A stretch of 55,320 nt of DNA from contig NZ_FOXB01000012.1 of assembly GCF_900115615.1 (NCBI RefSeq), forward strand, positions 1 through 55,320, written 5' to 3'. Numbering within the stretch: position 1 is the first letter of the stretch; every line of letters begins with the position of its first letter. This stretch comes from Hydrogenimonas thermophila (GTDB lineage Bacteria; Campylobacterota; Campylobacteria; Campylobacterales; Hydrogenimonadaceae). The position numbers were made by a program, and so were the translations under genes. Shown here one piece after another: positions 26,233 to 36,198 of this stretch. Under the pieces are notes generated by a model. It was given only the letters and a program-made list of their open reading frames with translations. It was not told the DNA's origin and did no database searches.

Positions 26233-27821
26233 TATTCAGCCTTTTTATGCTTTTCCAACATCTTGTTGATAACAAGTTGCTGTGCAATAGAGAATATATT
26301 GTTAGTCAACCAGTATAACACAAGTCCGGCAGGGAAAGTAACAAAGAAGAAAGTAAATATGACTGGAAGCCACTTAAATATCTTCTCTTGCATAGGATCA
26401 GTAAAGTTGTTTGGTGTTACCATTTGATGTAGCCACATTGATGCACCCATCAAAATTGGCAATACATAGTATGGATCCATTACAGAAAGGTCATGAATCC
26501 AAAGTATCCATTCTGCACCTTTAAGCTCTATTGCATTCAAAAGAACTCGATAAATAGCAAAGAATACAGGTATTTGCAGAAGCATTGGTAAACAACCGCC
26601 TAGAGGATTTGCTTTATGTTTTTTATAAAGCTCCATCATATGCATATTCATCTTTTGCGGATCGCCTTTATACTTCTGCTGAATCTCTTTAATTTTAGGA
26701 GCAAGCTCTTTAAGCTTATGCATAGAGACCATGCCTTTGTACGTCAAAGGATAAAGCAATATACGAATAAGAACAGTCAATGCAACAATTGTCCATCCCC
26801 AGTTAGGAATAAAACTATGAAGCCACATAAGAACTTTAAACATTGGAGCTGCTATAAAAGTGAACCAGCCAAACTCAATGATTTTTGTTAATTCAGGATG
26901 AATAGATTGTAAAATTTTATACTCTTTTGGTCCTATATAACCATGTAAAGTTGTTTCACTTCCCTCTTCTTTTATAAAAAGAATAGGATTATCTTCTGCA
27001 TCTTTGTTTATTACAACATCCATTCCTTTCTCAAAATCATAGAAAGCTGTAGCATAGTAACGATCAAATGCAACTGCTATACGAGCTTTTCTGAAAGCTT
27101 CAGTACCTTTAGCATCTCCATCATCTATAATAGTTAAAGTTCCATCAGCCTCTTCTACCATAACGCCATGCACTGTATAACTATCTATTCTTAAATCTGG
27201 TCTATATCCTGGTGAAATAAAGTATGGCTTGGAATCACTAAGCTTAACTGTTATATCATAGTGATGATCTGGATAGATTTTTACTCTCTTTTCAACAATC
27301 AAACCATTGAGATTTTGTGTAAAGAGAATCTCTTCAGGCTTATCTTTGCCAATATTCAGTTTAGATACAGAAACAGTATAAGGCGTTTTAAATGCAAGTT
27401 CATTGAGTTTAGGATCACTAAATCTTATCTCAAGAGGTTTTGGAATTTTAGGAGAATTGAATAGTTTAAGCTCTTTTCCCTCTTCAGTACGATACTGCTT
27501 ATCTTTTAGATATACTTGAGAAATTCTACCAAGAGCATCAAATTCTATAGTAGCATTAGATGTCTCAACTGTTGCTATTACATTTGTTAACTTTTTATCT
27601 GCTGTTTGACTTTTTTGTGTTGGAGCAACACTTTTTTCAATTGCAGAAGAGGTTGTCTCCGATATAGTTTTACTATCTTTTACAGTTGTTTGAACTGTTC
27701 TGTTTTGATCAACCAAATGTTTTGGTTTTGGCATAAAAAAGTAATCATACCCTATAAAAACAAGTAATGAAAGCACGGTTGCTATTACAACACGCGTTTG
27801 TGTATTCATGTTATCTATCAC
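26232..27821 (-). CDS. yidC: Membrane protein insertase YidC
   Basis: A 529-residue insertase for inner-membrane proteins. There is an N-terminal transmembrane anchor (about 10-28), a large periplasmic beta domain (about 60-320) and the conserved five-helix core (about 340-520), with the LGGCLPMLLQIPVFFAIYRVL segment near 405. I keep the GTG start at 27821 because AAAGG lies 6 bases before it; ATG four codons later would be 18 bases away. It is part of the rpmH-rnpA-yidD-yidC block. Confidence 0.94.
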   Translation of the reverse strand: MIDNMNTQTRVVIATVLSLLVFIGYDYFFMPKPKHLVDQNRTVQTTVKDSKTISETTSSAIEKSVAPTQKSQTADKKLTNVIATVETSNATIEFDALGRISQVYLKDKQYRTEEGKELKLFNSPKIPKPLEIRFSDPKLNELAFKTPYTVSVSKLNIGKDKPEEILFTQNLNGLIVEKRVKIYPDHHYDITVKLSDSKPYFISPGYRPDLRIDSYTVHGVMVEEADGTLTIIDDGDAKGTEAFRKARIAVAFDRYYATAFYDFEKGMDVVINKDAEDNPILFIKEEGSETTLHGYIGPKEYKILQSIHPELTKIIEFGWFTFIAAPMFKVLMWLHSFIPNWGWTIVALTVLIRILLYPLTYKGMVSMHKLKELAPKIKEIQQKYKGDPQKMNMHMMELYKKHKANPLGGCLPMLLQIPVFFAIYRVLLNAIELKGAEWILWIHDLSVMDPYYVLPILMGASMWLHQMVTPNNFTDPMQEKIFKWLPVIFTFFFVTFPAGLVLYWLTNNIFSIAQQLVINKMLEKHKKAE

Positions 27822-27832
27822 TATCAGCCTTT

Positions 27833-28156
27833 CTAATAAATATTTTTTATAACTTTACATCCATCAGACTCAGGTACATACCAAAATTTGATATTAGAAA
27901 CCCTATTTGAAACTTGGATGGCACTAAAATGTTTACATGAGATTTTTGGATAATCTATACCACCGTCGAAAAATTGGTTGCAACGAAGTATTCTAAGTAA
28001 AGAAGAAAAAAGTGCTTTGATGATGTTTGGATTGGTTTGAATTTGCCACTTGGCATATTCTGAGCATGTTGGATAGTATCGGCAGCTTCCAAACCCCAAA
28101 AGTGTTAAATACTTCTGGTAAAACTTTAAAGACTCCGACAGTATCTTTCTGATCAT
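27833..28156 (-). CDS. yidD: Membrane protein insertion efficiency factor YidD
   Basis: A 107-residue protein of the Haemolytic/YidD family: FYQKYLTLLGFGSCRYYPTC at about 12-31 and the central LLRILRCNQFFDGGIDYP. It is thought to help YidC. The last 40 residues are unusual for the family in length, and the family-typical end is not obvious. It is 9 bases downstream of rnpA and 11 bases upstream of yidC. Confidence 0.9.
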   Translation of the reverse strand: MIRKILSESLKFYQKYLTLLGFGSCRYYPTCSEYAKWQIQTNPNIIKALFSSLLRILRCNQFFDGGIDYPKISCKHFSAIQVSNRVSNIKFWYVPESDGCKVIKNIY

Positions 28157-28165
28157 CTCATAGCC

Positions 28166-28492
28166 TCATTGCCCAATATCCAATCGTTTAATAGCCCGTC
28201 TAAAAGCTTTTTCAAGCTCGTTGAATGGTGTATCAAGTATAGGTGGTTTTGCAACCAAAACATATTTACCATTTTTCAGCATCGGGATCATTTTTAAAAA
28301 AAGAGCCCGTAGTCTACGTTTAGCACGAGCTCTTTTTACGGCGTTGCCAATCTTTTTACTAGCAACAAAGCCAACGCTGCATTCTCTCCCATCAGGTACT
28401 GCAAAAAGCACGAATGACTTATCGTGCCATCGTTTGTTAGATTTATATACCCTATTAAAATCAGCTGTACGCTTAAGGGAGCTGTAGTGAAT
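28166..28492 (-). CDS. rnpA: Ribonuclease P protein component, ATT start
   Basis: The 108-residue protein subunit of RNase P, which removes 5' leaders from tRNAs. Conserved features are SLKRTADFNRVYKSNKRW at the start, VGFVASKKIGNAVKRARAKR (the RNR-like RNA-binding motif) in the middle, and LVAKPP. The conserved N-terminal helix is coded upstream of the first ATG/GTG/TTG (GTG 28411). Read from ATT at 28492 the length matches the family; that ATT overlaps the rpmH stop (TAATT), exactly where TAATG would be expected. It is followed by yidD and yidC. Confidence 0.85.
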   Translation of the reverse strand: MHYSSLKRTADFNRVYKSNKRWHDKSFVLFAVPDGRECSVGFVASKKIGNAVKRARAKRRLRALFLKMIPMLKNGKYVLVAKPPILDTPFNELEKAFRRAIKRLDIGQ

Positions 28493-28626
28493 TAAACCGC
28501 CAATCGCTTACGACCTTTTGCACGGCGTGCATTGATGATTTTACGTCCATTTTTTGTCTTCATTCTTGTTCTGAAACCATGTGTACGTTTGCGTGGAGTG
28601 TTATGTGGTTGATAGGTTCGTTTCAT
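28492..28626 (-). CDS. rpmH: Ribosomal protein bL34
   Basis: A 44-residue large-subunit protein, highly basic: [20 protein letters not shown], then [20 protein letters not shown] and a short end. It is a full match to the family. It starts at ATG 28626 with GGAAGGAAAG upstream. It heads the leftward rpmH-rnpA-yidD-yidC-jag-mnmE block, and its stop codon overlaps the rnpA start by one base. Confidence 0.96.
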   Translation of the reverse strand: MKRTYQPHNTPRKRTHGFRTRMKTKNGRKIINARRAKGRKRLAV

Positions 28627-28798
28627 CTATCTTTCCTTCCTCTATTTTAGATTTAAGCCCGGTATTTTAATTAAATTTCGCTTAATAATAGATTAGAAGA
28701 TTTTATAGTGATAATTTATTATTGCACAAACTGAAGTCTCAACTCAAATAAAAATCTCCAATAAAATATTTAATATTATTTAATACTAAAAGGATACT

Positions 28799-28831
28799 AT
28801 GATAATTATAAAGCCAAATTTAAAAGGTTAA
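28799..28831 (+). other. Possible 10-codon leader peptide
   Basis: An ATG preceded at good distance by AAAAGGA opens a 10-codon frame (MIIIKPNLKG) ending three bases before the start of the epimerase gene. Its end carries the ribosome binding site of that gene (AAAAGG). It may couple translation, or be chance in AT-rich DNA. Confidence 0.25.
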
Positions 28832-28834
28832 AAA

Positions 28835-29701
28835 ATGAAAGTTGTTATAAGCGGTGCAAGCGGTTTTGTAGGTAGTCATTTAACAAAAGAGTTTGAAAAG
28901 AGAGAATGGAATATAACTCCTTTGATACGTTCTGATTTTAAGTTATCAGATAGTGAGTTTAGCAAAAAATTTATTGGAGCAGATGTAGTTATACATTTAG
29001 CCGGTGCGACAATTAATAGACGATGGAGTGAATCTTATAAAAAAGAGCTATATTCAAGTCGTATTGATACAGCAAAAAAAATAGTAAATGCTATGGCAAT
29101 AATGGAGAAAAAGCCAAAACTTTTTATCTCTACATCTGCAGTAGGCATATATGCTGGTGATGGACAATATAATGAAGAGAGTGCTGTCTATGCCAATAAT
29201 TTTTTAGGTAGTCTTGCACAAGATTGGGAAAAAGCTGCTTTGGAGGCAAAAAGTTTAGGAGTAAGAACCGTAATATTTCGTTTTGGTATTGTAATGGGGC
29301 ATGGAGGTGGCGTATTGCAACAAATGGTGCCAATGTTTAAGCTGGGACTAGGAGGAACTATTGGAAATGGTAAACAACCATTTTCATGGGTACATATAGA
29401 CGATCAGATGAGAGCATATTTTTATATCATAGAACATGAAGATTTAGAAGGAATATTTAACCTTATGGCACCTACACCAACTACAAACTATGGCTTAACC
29501 AAAGCATTGGGAAAAGCTCTGCACAGACCTACTTTTTTTATAATACCAAAGTTTCTTTTGAAGCTGAGATTTGGCAGTGAGGCTGCAGAAGTATTTGCAG
29601 GTGGGCAATATGTAACGCCTTTAAGACTTCCAAAAGCTGGTTTTGAGTTTAAGTTTAGAACTATAGAAGATGCATTAAATGATCTTTTTGATAAAGATTA
29701 A
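28835..29701 (+). CDS. SDR-type NAD(P)-binding epimerase, TIGR01777 family
   Basis: A 288-residue protein of the YfcH/SDR39U1 family. The Rossmann motif GASGFVGSH is at 6-14; the middle contains HLAGATINRRW (about 53-63) and STSAVGIYAGDG (about 99-110), and the family-typical GKQPFSWVHIDD is near 182. These proteins resemble sugar epimerases, but the substrate is unknown in any organism I can name. Its stop overlaps that of the convergent pseudopilin by 4 bases. Confidence 0.87.
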   Translation: MKVVISGASGFVGSHLTKEFEKREWNITPLIRSDFKLSDSEFSKKFIGADVVIHLAGATINRRWSESYKKELYSSRIDTAKKIVNAMAIMEKKPKLFISTSAVGIYAGDGQYNEESAVYANNFLGSLAQDWEKAALEAKSLGVRTVIFRFGIVMGHGGGVLQQMVPMFKLGLGGTIGNGKQPFSWVHIDDQMRAYFYIIEHEDLEGIFNLMAPTPTTNYGLTKALGKALHRPTFFIIPKFLLKLRFGSEAAEVFAGGQYVTPLRLPKAGFEFKFRTIEDALNDLFDKD

Positions 29702-30183
29702 AAATTTACCTCTTCTTGAATATCTTCATCTCCCCACTTCTCAATACACATTTCTCTTAACTTTTCATGTGTTGATATTTTAATATTTTTGCAATTTATT
29801 CTATATTTTATTACATTTTCACTTTTATTTAAAGTTATTCTCAATACCACTTGAGGAGTTGCATATGTTTCATCTCTTAATGAATAAGTACCATCTTTAT
29901 TATAATCTCCATTGGTTGTATAGTTCCACTTTAATCCAGGGACTAACTCTTTTTCATTAATAATTAAAATATCATTAAGTTTAAATGTTGAACTTCCTTC
30001 AAGATACATCCAGTTAATTGCATTTTGAACTGCTAAATCAAGCCCTGTTGTAACTGTATAAGACATACTTTCAATTACAGTTCGCTCTTTTAAGTTAATA
30101 AAATGTGATATACCTACAGCAGCTAATAATCCAATAACTATAACTATAAATATTAATTCTAATAATGTAAATGCTTTTTTCAT
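29698..30183 (-). CDS. Type II/IV pseudopilin-like protein
   Basis: A 161-residue protein with a class III signal peptide: MKKAFTLLELIFIVIVIGLL. The N-methylation motif FTLLE follows Ala at the cleavage site, instead of the more usual Gly, with Glu at position +5. The single helix is followed by a small globular domain with two late Cys residues (INCKNIK, LREMCIE) that could form a disulfide. No other pilus or secretion gene is nearby, so it may be a minor pilin or a stand-alone pseudopilin served by machinery coded elsewhere. Confidence 0.82.
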   Translation of the reverse strand: MKKAFTLLELIFIVIVIGLLAAVGISHFINLKERTVIESMSYTVTTGLDLAVQNAINWMYLEGSSTFKLNDILIINEKELVPGLKWNYTTNGDYNKDGTYSLRDETYATPQVVLRITLNKSENVIKYRINCKNIKISTHEKLREMCIEKWGDEDIQEEVNF

Positions 30184-30357
30184 TCCAACTACCTAAATAT
30201 TCAGCTATTGCAATAGTAGCAATTAAAAGTAAGTTATAAGATTAATATTGGAATTAATAAGTAGTCTAAGAACAAACCTTAAAGAATATAGACTTATAGA
30301 AAAATTTGTAAAATTAATATCGTACAAACTGCTTTTTTTTTAAGTATTTATTGAAGA

Positions 30358-30388
30358 AACAAGCTGGATATAATAATTCCAGCTTGTT
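30358..30388. terminator. Hairpin downstream of clpB
   Basis: AACAAGCTGGA (30358-30368) and TCCAGCTTGTT (30378-30388) form an 11-bp perfect stem around a 9-base AT loop. It lies 24 bases after the clpB stop codon. The flanks are only moderately T-rich. The 228 bases between the pseudopilin and clpB genes hold nothing else that I can identify. Confidence 0.6.
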
Positions 30389-30411
30389 ATAGTGAAGTCA
30401 ATTAAGAAGTA

Positions 30412-32988
30412 CTATTTATTAATATGTACTATAATCTCATCATTTTCAGCATCGAAGATGACACTGTCACCCTCTTTGACCTTGTCTTCAAGAATAAGCT
30501 CAGCAAGTTTGTCTTCGACAAGCTCATAAAGTGCTCGTTTAAGTGGTCTTGCGCCATAAACTGGGTCAAAACCTGCCTTAGCAATGAGTTCTTTTGCTGC
30601 ATCGCTAAGTGAAACTTTGATGTCTCTTTCTTTAAGTTTATCTTGAATATTTCTAAAGAGAATATCCACAATTTGTGTAATTGCACCTTGATCAAGTGGA
30701 TTAAAGATAACAATGTCATCAAGCCTATTCAAGAATTCTGGCTTGAAGTACATCTTCAACTCATCTTTAACCGCTTTTTCTCGATCTTCTGGATCTTTAA
30801 ACTCCATAATCTTATCACTTGCAATGTTAGATGTAAGGATGATAATGGTATTTCTAAAATCTACCGTAACACCCTTATTGTCAGTTAACCTTCCATCATC
30901 TAACACTTGCAACAAGACATTAAAGACATCTGGATGCGCCTTTTCAATCTCATCGAAAAGAATTACGCTATAAGGTTTTCTACGTACCGCTTCAGTAAGC
31001 TGTCCACCCTCTTCGTATCCAACATATCCAGGAGGCGCACCAACAAGGCGACTTACCGCATGTTTCTCCATATATTCGCTCATATCAATACGGATCAAAG
31101 ATTTTTCCGTATCAAATAAGAACTTCGCCAATGTTTTGGCAGTTTGTGTCTTACCAACACCTGTTGGACCAAGGAATAGGAAACTTCCAATTGGTCTATT
31201 CTGTTCGCTTAGACCAGCTTTGTTACGCTTAATTGCTCTTGCAACAGCTTTAATTGCAGTCTCTTGTCCTACAACATCTTGTGCAAGAACATCTTCAACA
31301 TGTAAAATCTTCTCTTTTTCACTCTGCAACATCTTAGTTACAGGGATCTGAGTCCAACGGCTGACAATTTTGGCGATAGCTTCTTCATCAACACTGTTTT
31401 TAAGCAGTGTACCCTCTTCTTGCATTCTTTCCCACTGCTCATTGAGTTGTTTAAGTTTTTGATCAAGCTCTGGGATCTTGCCATACTCAATCTCAGCGGC
31501 TTTGTTGTAATCGCCATTTCGTTTCGCCATCTCCGCTTCATTGCGCAGTTTATCAATATCGACTTTGATCTGTGCAATTTCATTAAATACACTCTTCTCA
31601 GTCTCAAATTGCGCTTCAAGCTTACGTCGTTTCTCTTCAAGATCAGCAAGTTCTTTTTCAATCTCTTCTAAACGTGTTTCATTCTTTTTAGACTCTTCCA
31701 TCATTAGAGCCTCTTTTTCAACCTGTAGACGGCTGATTTCACGTTTTACACGTGCAAGCTCGGTAGGCTCACTCTCAATTTGCATTTTAAGCTCTGCAGC
31801 TGCCTCATCAATAAGGTCAATAGCTTTATCAGGCAAATAACGATCCGTAATGTAGCGTGCAGAGAGTTTTGCTGCTGCTACCAATGCACTATCTAAAATA
31901 GTTACATTATGGTGAGCTTCTAGCCGCTCACGCAATCCTCTTAAAATTTGTAAAGCCTGATTAATGTTAGGCTCATTTACGTGCACTGGCTGGAATCTTC
32001 GTTGAAGTGCCGCATCTTTTTCAAAATATTTGCGATACTCTTTAAGAGTTGTTGCACCAATTGTATGCAACTCACCTCGTGCCAGTGCAGGTTTTAACAT
32101 ATTTGCAGCATCCATACTTCCTTCAGATGCACCTGCTCCAACTATAGTATGGATTTCATCAATAAAGAGGATAATATCACCGCTATTTTTAACCTCTTCA
32201 ATAACTGCTTTTAAACGATCTTCAAACTCACCGCGATATTTGGCACCTGCTATCAATGCACTCATATCAAGAGCTATAACACGCTTGTTTTGTAAGCTTA
32301 ACGGCACCTCTTTATTTACTATTCTCTGTGCCAATCCTTCAACAATAGCAGTTTTACCAACACCTGGCTCACCAAGCAATATCGGATTGTTTTTTGTCTT
32401 ACGGATCAAAATCTGCATTACCCGCTCAATCTCTTCATCACGACCTATGACTGGATCTAACTCTCCATCTATCGCTTTTTTATTTAGATCTATACCATAT
32501 TTTTCAAGAGCCTCAAGTGTCTCATCTGCTGTTTGACTCTCTATCTTCTTACCGCCGCGAATAGCCTCAAAAGTCTTTTTAAGCTCCATTATATCGACAT
32601 ACTTACCAAGTATATCTTTAATTTGTGCATTCTCTAAATTTGCAAGCAACCAGGTATCAACAGCTAAGTATTGATCACCTTGCTTTGCCATCAAACCTTC
32701 AGCTTGCTGTAGGCTCTCTTGCAATGCACGAGAAATTTTAATATTTTCTTTTGTAACAGTTGAAACCTTTGGTAATCTATCTGCTACACTTTTAGCTTCA
32801 AGCTCTATAGGAGCTTTATCTACTCCCATACGATTTAATGCTTGATTTAAAACACTTCCACTGTTTGTTAATAGTGCCCATACAAGATGAGCTGGTTCAA
32901 CTTCAGGGTTTTTATTGTGTAGTGCAAGACTTACACCTGATTCAATTGTTTCAGTCATTTGGTGTGTTAATTTTTCAAATATGCTCAT
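30412..32988 (-). CDS. clpB: ATP-dependent disaggregase ClpB (Hsp104 family)
   Basis: An 858-residue hexameric chaperone that rescues aggregated proteins with DnaK. The N-terminal domain is at about 1-145. AAA-1 has Walker A GEPGVGKT near 207. The middle coiled-coil domain, about 405-525, is charged and long, which separates ClpB from ClpA/C. AAA-2 has Walker A GPTGVGKT near 605, and [15 protein letters not shown] start at ATG 32988 because AAGGAG is 6 bases upstream; a TTG two codons earlier overlaps the spacer. Its promoter shares a motif with that of cbpA-hspR, so HspR control is likely. Confidence 0.96.
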   Translation of the reverse strand: MSIFEKLTHQMTETIESGVSLALHNKNPEVEPAHLVWALLTNSGSVLNQALNRMGVDKAPIELEAKSVADRLPKVSTVTKENIKISRALQESLQQAEGLMAKQGDQYLAVDTWLLANLENAQIKDILGKYVDIMELKKTFEAIRGGKKIESQTADETLEALEKYGIDLNKKAIDGELDPVIGRDEEIERVMQILIRKTKNNPILLGEPGVGKTAIVEGLAQRIVNKEVPLSLQNKRVIALDMSALIAGAKYRGEFEDRLKAVIEEVKNSGDIILFIDEIHTIVGAGASEGSMDAANMLKPALARGELHTIGATTLKEYRKYFEKDAALQRRFQPVHVNEPNINQALQILRGLRERLEAHHNVTILDSALVAAAKLSARYITDRYLPDKAIDLIDEAAAELKMQIESEPTELARVKREISRLQVEKEALMMEESKKNETRLEEIEKELADLEEKRRKLEAQFETEKSVFNEIAQIKVDIDKLRNEAEMAKRNGDYNKAAEIEYGKIPELDQKLKQLNEQWERMQEEGTLLKNSVDEEAIAKIVSRWTQIPVTKMLQSEKEKILHVEDVLAQDVVGQETAIKAVARAIKRNKAGLSEQNRPIGSFLFLGPTGVGKTQTAKTLAKFLFDTEKSLIRIDMSEYMEKHAVSRLVGAPPGYVGYEEGGQLTEAVRRKPYSVILFDEIEKAHPDVFNVLLQVLDDGRLTDNKGVTVDFRNTIIILTSNIASDKIMEFKDPEDREKAVKDELKMYFKPEFLNRLDDIVIFNPLDQGAITQIVDILFRNIQDKLKERDIKVSLSDAAKELIAKAGFDPVYGARPLKRALYELVEDKLAELILEDKVKEGDSVIFDAENDEIIVHINK

Positions 32989-33064
32989 TAGCAACTCCTT
33001 TTTTAATACCTAAATCTGTAACAAATGATTTATTTTACTATCATCTGTTAAATTAACTGCGCGT

Positions 33065-33094
33065 ATTATATCAAGTTTAGTCTATTAATGTCAA
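33065..33094 (-). promoter_or_regulatory. clpB promoter with motif shared with cbpA-hspR
   Basis: On the minus strand: TTGACA (33094-33089), an 18-base spacer and TATAAT (33070-33065), the same geometry as the cbpA promoter. The spacer contains GACTAAACTT (33082-33073 on the minus strand), identical to ten bases in the cbpA-hspR spacer but shifted by 4. This is a good candidate for an HspR half-site. Confidence 0.65.
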
Positions 33095-33239
33095 GGTTTT
33101 TAATTTAAATCTCTAAATGTTTCTAAATTATTCAGTTATAACCTGAAAATTAAATGAACTTTTTTTATTTATCAACATTTCAGTGTCAAATTACTATAAT
33201 ATCAGCCAAACAATTTATAGATTACAATGGATCAAATAG

Positions 33240-34556
33240 ATGAAGAAAAAAAGAGGTTTTATAGCAGCCGGTTTTCTATCGACAGCTACAGCTCTAACAT
33301 TAATAACAACCCCTAACCTGTTTGCTAAAAGTGATACCAACACTACGGTATCTAAACTTGAAGCTTTAACCAAATTTACTAGAGTCATAGGTACTGTTGA
33401 GAAGTATTATGTTGACGACTTGACTATCAATGAAATAATTAATAAAGCCATCAAGGGATTAATGGCAAATCTTGATGCTCACTCATCTTTCCTTGATGCA
33501 AAAAGTTTCAAGGAGATGAAGATCCAAACAAGCGGTGAGTTTGGAGGCTTGGGGATAACTGTAGGAATGCGCGATGGTGCATTAACTGTCATTGCTCCTT
33601 TAGATGGTACTCCAGCATATAAAGCGGGACTTAAATCAGGTGATATTATTTTAAAGATAAACAATCAGTCAACACTAAATATGACACTTGATGAAGCTGT
33701 CTCGCTTATGCGTGGAAAACCTAAAACAAAGATTAACCTGACAATTGTTAGAAAAAATGAACCAAAACCTTTAGTTGTAACTATTGTTCGCGATATCATC
33801 AAGATACAATCTGTCTATACTAAAAAGATAGAGAATGATATATTATACATTCGTGTCGTATCTTTCGATAAAAAAGTTGTAAAAGATATCAAAAAAGCTT
33901 TAACAGATAACCCAAGTGCAAAAGGTATTATCATTGACTTGCGTAACAACCCTGGTGGATTGCTTGATCAAGCAGTGGGTACAGTCGATCTTTTTGTGGA
34001 TGAAGGTGTAATTGTTTCGCAAAAGGGTCGTGTTAAAAATGAGAATGAAGTCTATAAAGCTCATAAAAAAGGTACATACACAAATATTCCTATAGTTGTA
34101 CTTGTAAATGGTGGAAGTGCCAGTGCAAGCGAAATTGTCAGTGGTTCACTTCAAGACCATCGACGTGCAGTAATTGTTGGTGAAAAAACATTTGGTAAAG
34201 GTAGCGTTCAAATCATTATGCCTGTAAATGAGACAGAAGCTATGCGTCTTACAATTGCACGCTACTACCTTCCAAGTGGTCGTACAATACAGGCAGTTGG
34301 AGTAACTCCTGATATTGTAGTACCTTTTGGTAAAGTGACTATTGAAAAAGATACATTCTCTATAAAAGAGGCTGAACTTAAAAAGCATTTAAAAAGTGAG
34401 TTAGAAAAGATAGAGGGTAAAAAAGAGGATAAAGCAGAAAAAGTTGATCCTAAAAAAGAAAATATCATTACAAAAGAGGATCTTTATAATGATAATCAGC
34501 TAAAAGAGGGTGTTGATATTTTACGTGCTCTCATAATCACACAAAAACAAAAGTAA
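33240..34556 (+). CDS. ctp: Carboxy-terminal processing protease, S41 family
   Basis: A 438-residue periplasmic serine protease. A signal peptide is at about 1-29 (ends NLFAKS). The PDZ domain is at about 100-175 ([20 protein letters not shown]). The S41 catalytic core follows, with the nucleophile in GSASASE (292-298) and the general base Lys320 in GEKTFGKGS. The C-terminal 60 residues are lysine/glutamate-rich. It degrades or trims periplasmic proteins. It lies just upstream of the purine genes (14-base gap) and may share their transcript. A TATAAT at 33195-33200 is the best -10 box. Confidence 0.92.
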   Translation: MKKKRGFIAAGFLSTATALTLITTPNLFAKSDTNTTVSKLEALTKFTRVIGTVEKYYVDDLTINEIINKAIKGLMANLDAHSSFLDAKSFKEMKIQTSGEFGGLGITVGMRDGALTVIAPLDGTPAYKAGLKSGDIILKINNQSTLNMTLDEAVSLMRGKPKTKINLTIVRKNEPKPLVVTIVRDIIKIQSVYTKKIENDILYIRVVSFDKKVVKDIKKALTDNPSAKGIIIDLRNNPGGLLDQAVGTVDLFVDEGVIVSQKGRVKNENEVYKAHKKGTYTNIPIVVLVNGGSASASEIVSGSLQDHRRAVIVGEKTFGKGSVQIIMPVNETEAMRLTIARYYLPSGRTIQAVGVTPDIVVPFGKVTIEKDTFSIKEAELKKHLKSELEKIEGKKEDKAEKVDPKKENIITKEDLYNDNQLKEGVDILRALIITQKQK

Positions 34557-34570
34557 ATTTAGGAGAAGAA

Positions 34571-35290
34571 ATGACTAAAAAAGAGTTACTTTATGAAGGA
34601 AAGGCGAAACGCCTTTTTACAACTGATGAACCAAATCTTCTTATTGCAGAGTTCAAAGATGATTTAACTGCATTTAATGGTGAAAAGCATAGTCAAGAGG
34701 CTGGCAAAGGTGCACTAAACAATAAAATCAGCACTGAGTTGTTTAAGCTTCTTGAAAATGCAGGTATTCCAACCCACTTTGTTGATCGCCCAGATGACAA
34801 CCATATGGTGGTTAAAAAAGTTGATATCATTCTTATTGAAGTAGTTGTACGTAACATTGCTACAGGAAGTCTCTCTAAACGTCTTGGAATTGAAGATGGG
34901 ACAAAACTTCCTTTCACTCTTGTAGAGTTTTATTATAAGCGTGATGACTTGGGTGATCCTATCATCAATGATGAACACTGTTTAATTCTTGATCTTATAA
35001 AAAGTGAATCAGACCTTGAAGAATTAAAACGTCTTGGTCGTGAAATAAATACAATTCTTAAAGCATTCTTTGCCAAAAAAGGTCTAAATCTTGTTGATTT
35101 TAAAGTTGAGTTTGGTTATGACTCTGAAGGCAATATTCTACTTGCAGATGAGATCAGTCCTGATAGTTGCCGATTTTGGGATATGGAAACCAATGAGAAA
35201 CTTGACAAAGACCGCTTCCGCCAAGGACTTGGAAATGTTAAAGTTGCTTATGAAGAGGTCCTTAAACGTATACTTGGAGAAGATAAATGA
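34571..35290 (+). CDS. purC: SAICAR synthetase PurC
   Basis: A 239-residue enzyme joining CAIR and aspartate with ATP in purine synthesis. Motifs: [11 protein letters not shown] at 5-15, KDDLTAFNG at 29-37, [11 protein letters not shown] at 91-101, and [14 protein letters not shown] near 191. The length is that of the short bacterial type. AGGAG lies upstream; it overlaps purS by 4 bases. Confidence 0.95.
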   Translation: MTKKELLYEGKAKRLFTTDEPNLLIAEFKDDLTAFNGEKHSQEAGKGALNNKISTELFKLLENAGIPTHFVDRPDDNHMVVKKVDIILIEVVVRNIATGSLSKRLGIEDGTKLPFTLVEFYYKRDDLGDPIINDEHCLILDLIKSESDLEELKRLGREINTILKAFFAKKGLNLVDFKVEFGYDSEGNILLADEISPDSCRFWDMETNEKLDKDRFRQGLGNVKVAYEEVLKRILGEDK

Positions 35291-35529
35291 AAGCTATTGT
35301 AAACGTATATCTTAAAGAAGGTGTTTTAGATCCTCAAGGTAAAGCTGTCCATCATGCGTTGGGTGCTCTTGGATTTGAAAATGTTTCAAATGTTCGTGTA
35401 GGTAAGCAAATCGTTTTAGACCTTCAAAGTTCTTCTGAAGAAGAAGCTAAACAAGAGGTTGAAAAGATGTGCGAAACTCTTTTGGCGAATACCGTCATTG
35501 AAGATTACAATATCGAGATTGTCCAATGA
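35287..35529 (+). CDS. purS: FGAM synthase subunit PurS
   Basis: An 80-residue small subunit that joins PurQ and PurL into the formylglycinamidine ribonucleotide synthase complex. Typical pattern: [20 protein letters not shown], then [19 protein letters not shown]. It overlaps both purC and purQ by 4 bases, so translation is coupled. purL is not in this window. Confidence 0.94.
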   Translation: MKAIVNVYLKEGVLDPQGKAVHHALGALGFENVSNVRVGKQIVLDLQSSSEEEAKQEVEKMCETLLANTVIEDYNIEIVQ

Positions 35530-36197
35530 ATGTAACTGTTTTACAGTTTCCTGGTACCAACTGCGAGTTTGATACAAAGTATGCTTTTGAGCGTCTTGGA
35601 CAAAATGTATCTATTGTATGGCACGAAGAGGAACAAATTCCTGCAAATAGTGATCTAGTTGTAGTTCCAGGTGGATTTAGTTATGGAGATTATCTTAGAA
35701 GTGGTGCTATTGCTCGTTTTAGTCCAGTAATGAAAGCGGTAAAGGCGTATGCTGATAGAGGTGGTTATGTTTTAGGAATCTGTAATGGATTTCAAATTTT
35801 GCTTGAAACCCATCTGCTTCCAGGTGCTATGAAAAGAAATGAAAATTTGCACTTCATCTCTAAACACCAGTACCTTAAAGTAGAAAACAATGATAACCAC
35901 TTCTTACGTAAATGTGAAGTTGGAGAGAGGCTAAATATTCCTATTGCACATGCTGAAGGAAACTATTTCATTGAAGAAGATGGTCTTAAAATGCTTTATG
36001 ACAATGGTCAAGTTCTATTGACATATTGCGATAAAGATGGAAATCCTGATAATCCAAACGGTTCTGTAGACAATATTGCTGGAATTTGCAATAAAGAAAA
36101 AAATGTGTTTGGTTTGATGCCTCACCCTGAACGTGCAATGGAAAGCATATTGGGTTCAGATGATGGTGTAAAAATGCTTGAAGGGTTTTTGACTTAA
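35526..36197 (+). CDS. purQ: FGAM synthase glutaminase subunit PurQ
   Basis: A 223-residue class I glutamine amidotransferase that delivers ammonia to PurL. The nucleophile is Cys86 in GICNGFQ; the other triad members are in the C-terminal MPHPERAME. The N-terminal FPGTNCEFDT is family-typical. It is followed after one base by an unrelated membrane protein gene. Confidence 0.95.
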   Translation: MNVTVLQFPGTNCEFDTKYAFERLGQNVSIVWHEEEQIPANSDLVVVPGGFSYGDYLRSGAIARFSPVMKAVKAYADRGGYVLGICNGFQILLETHLLPGAMKRNENLHFISKHQYLKVENNDNHFLRKCEVGERLNIPIAHAEGNYFIEEDGLKMLYDNGQVLLTYCDKDGNPDNPNGSVDNIAGICNKEKNVFGLMPHPERAMESILGSDDGVKMLEGFLT

Positions 36198-36198
36198 A

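Noticed and set aside
28166-28411. RnpA starting at GTG 28411 (81 residues)
   Set aside because: This would remove the conserved N-terminal helix and first strand of RnpA. The upstream in-frame sequence is clearly RnpA-like.
32030-32536. 168-codon open frame on the plus strand
   Set aside because: It is fully antisense to the AAA-1 region of clpB, has no family resemblance, and its composition mirrors the clpB codons.
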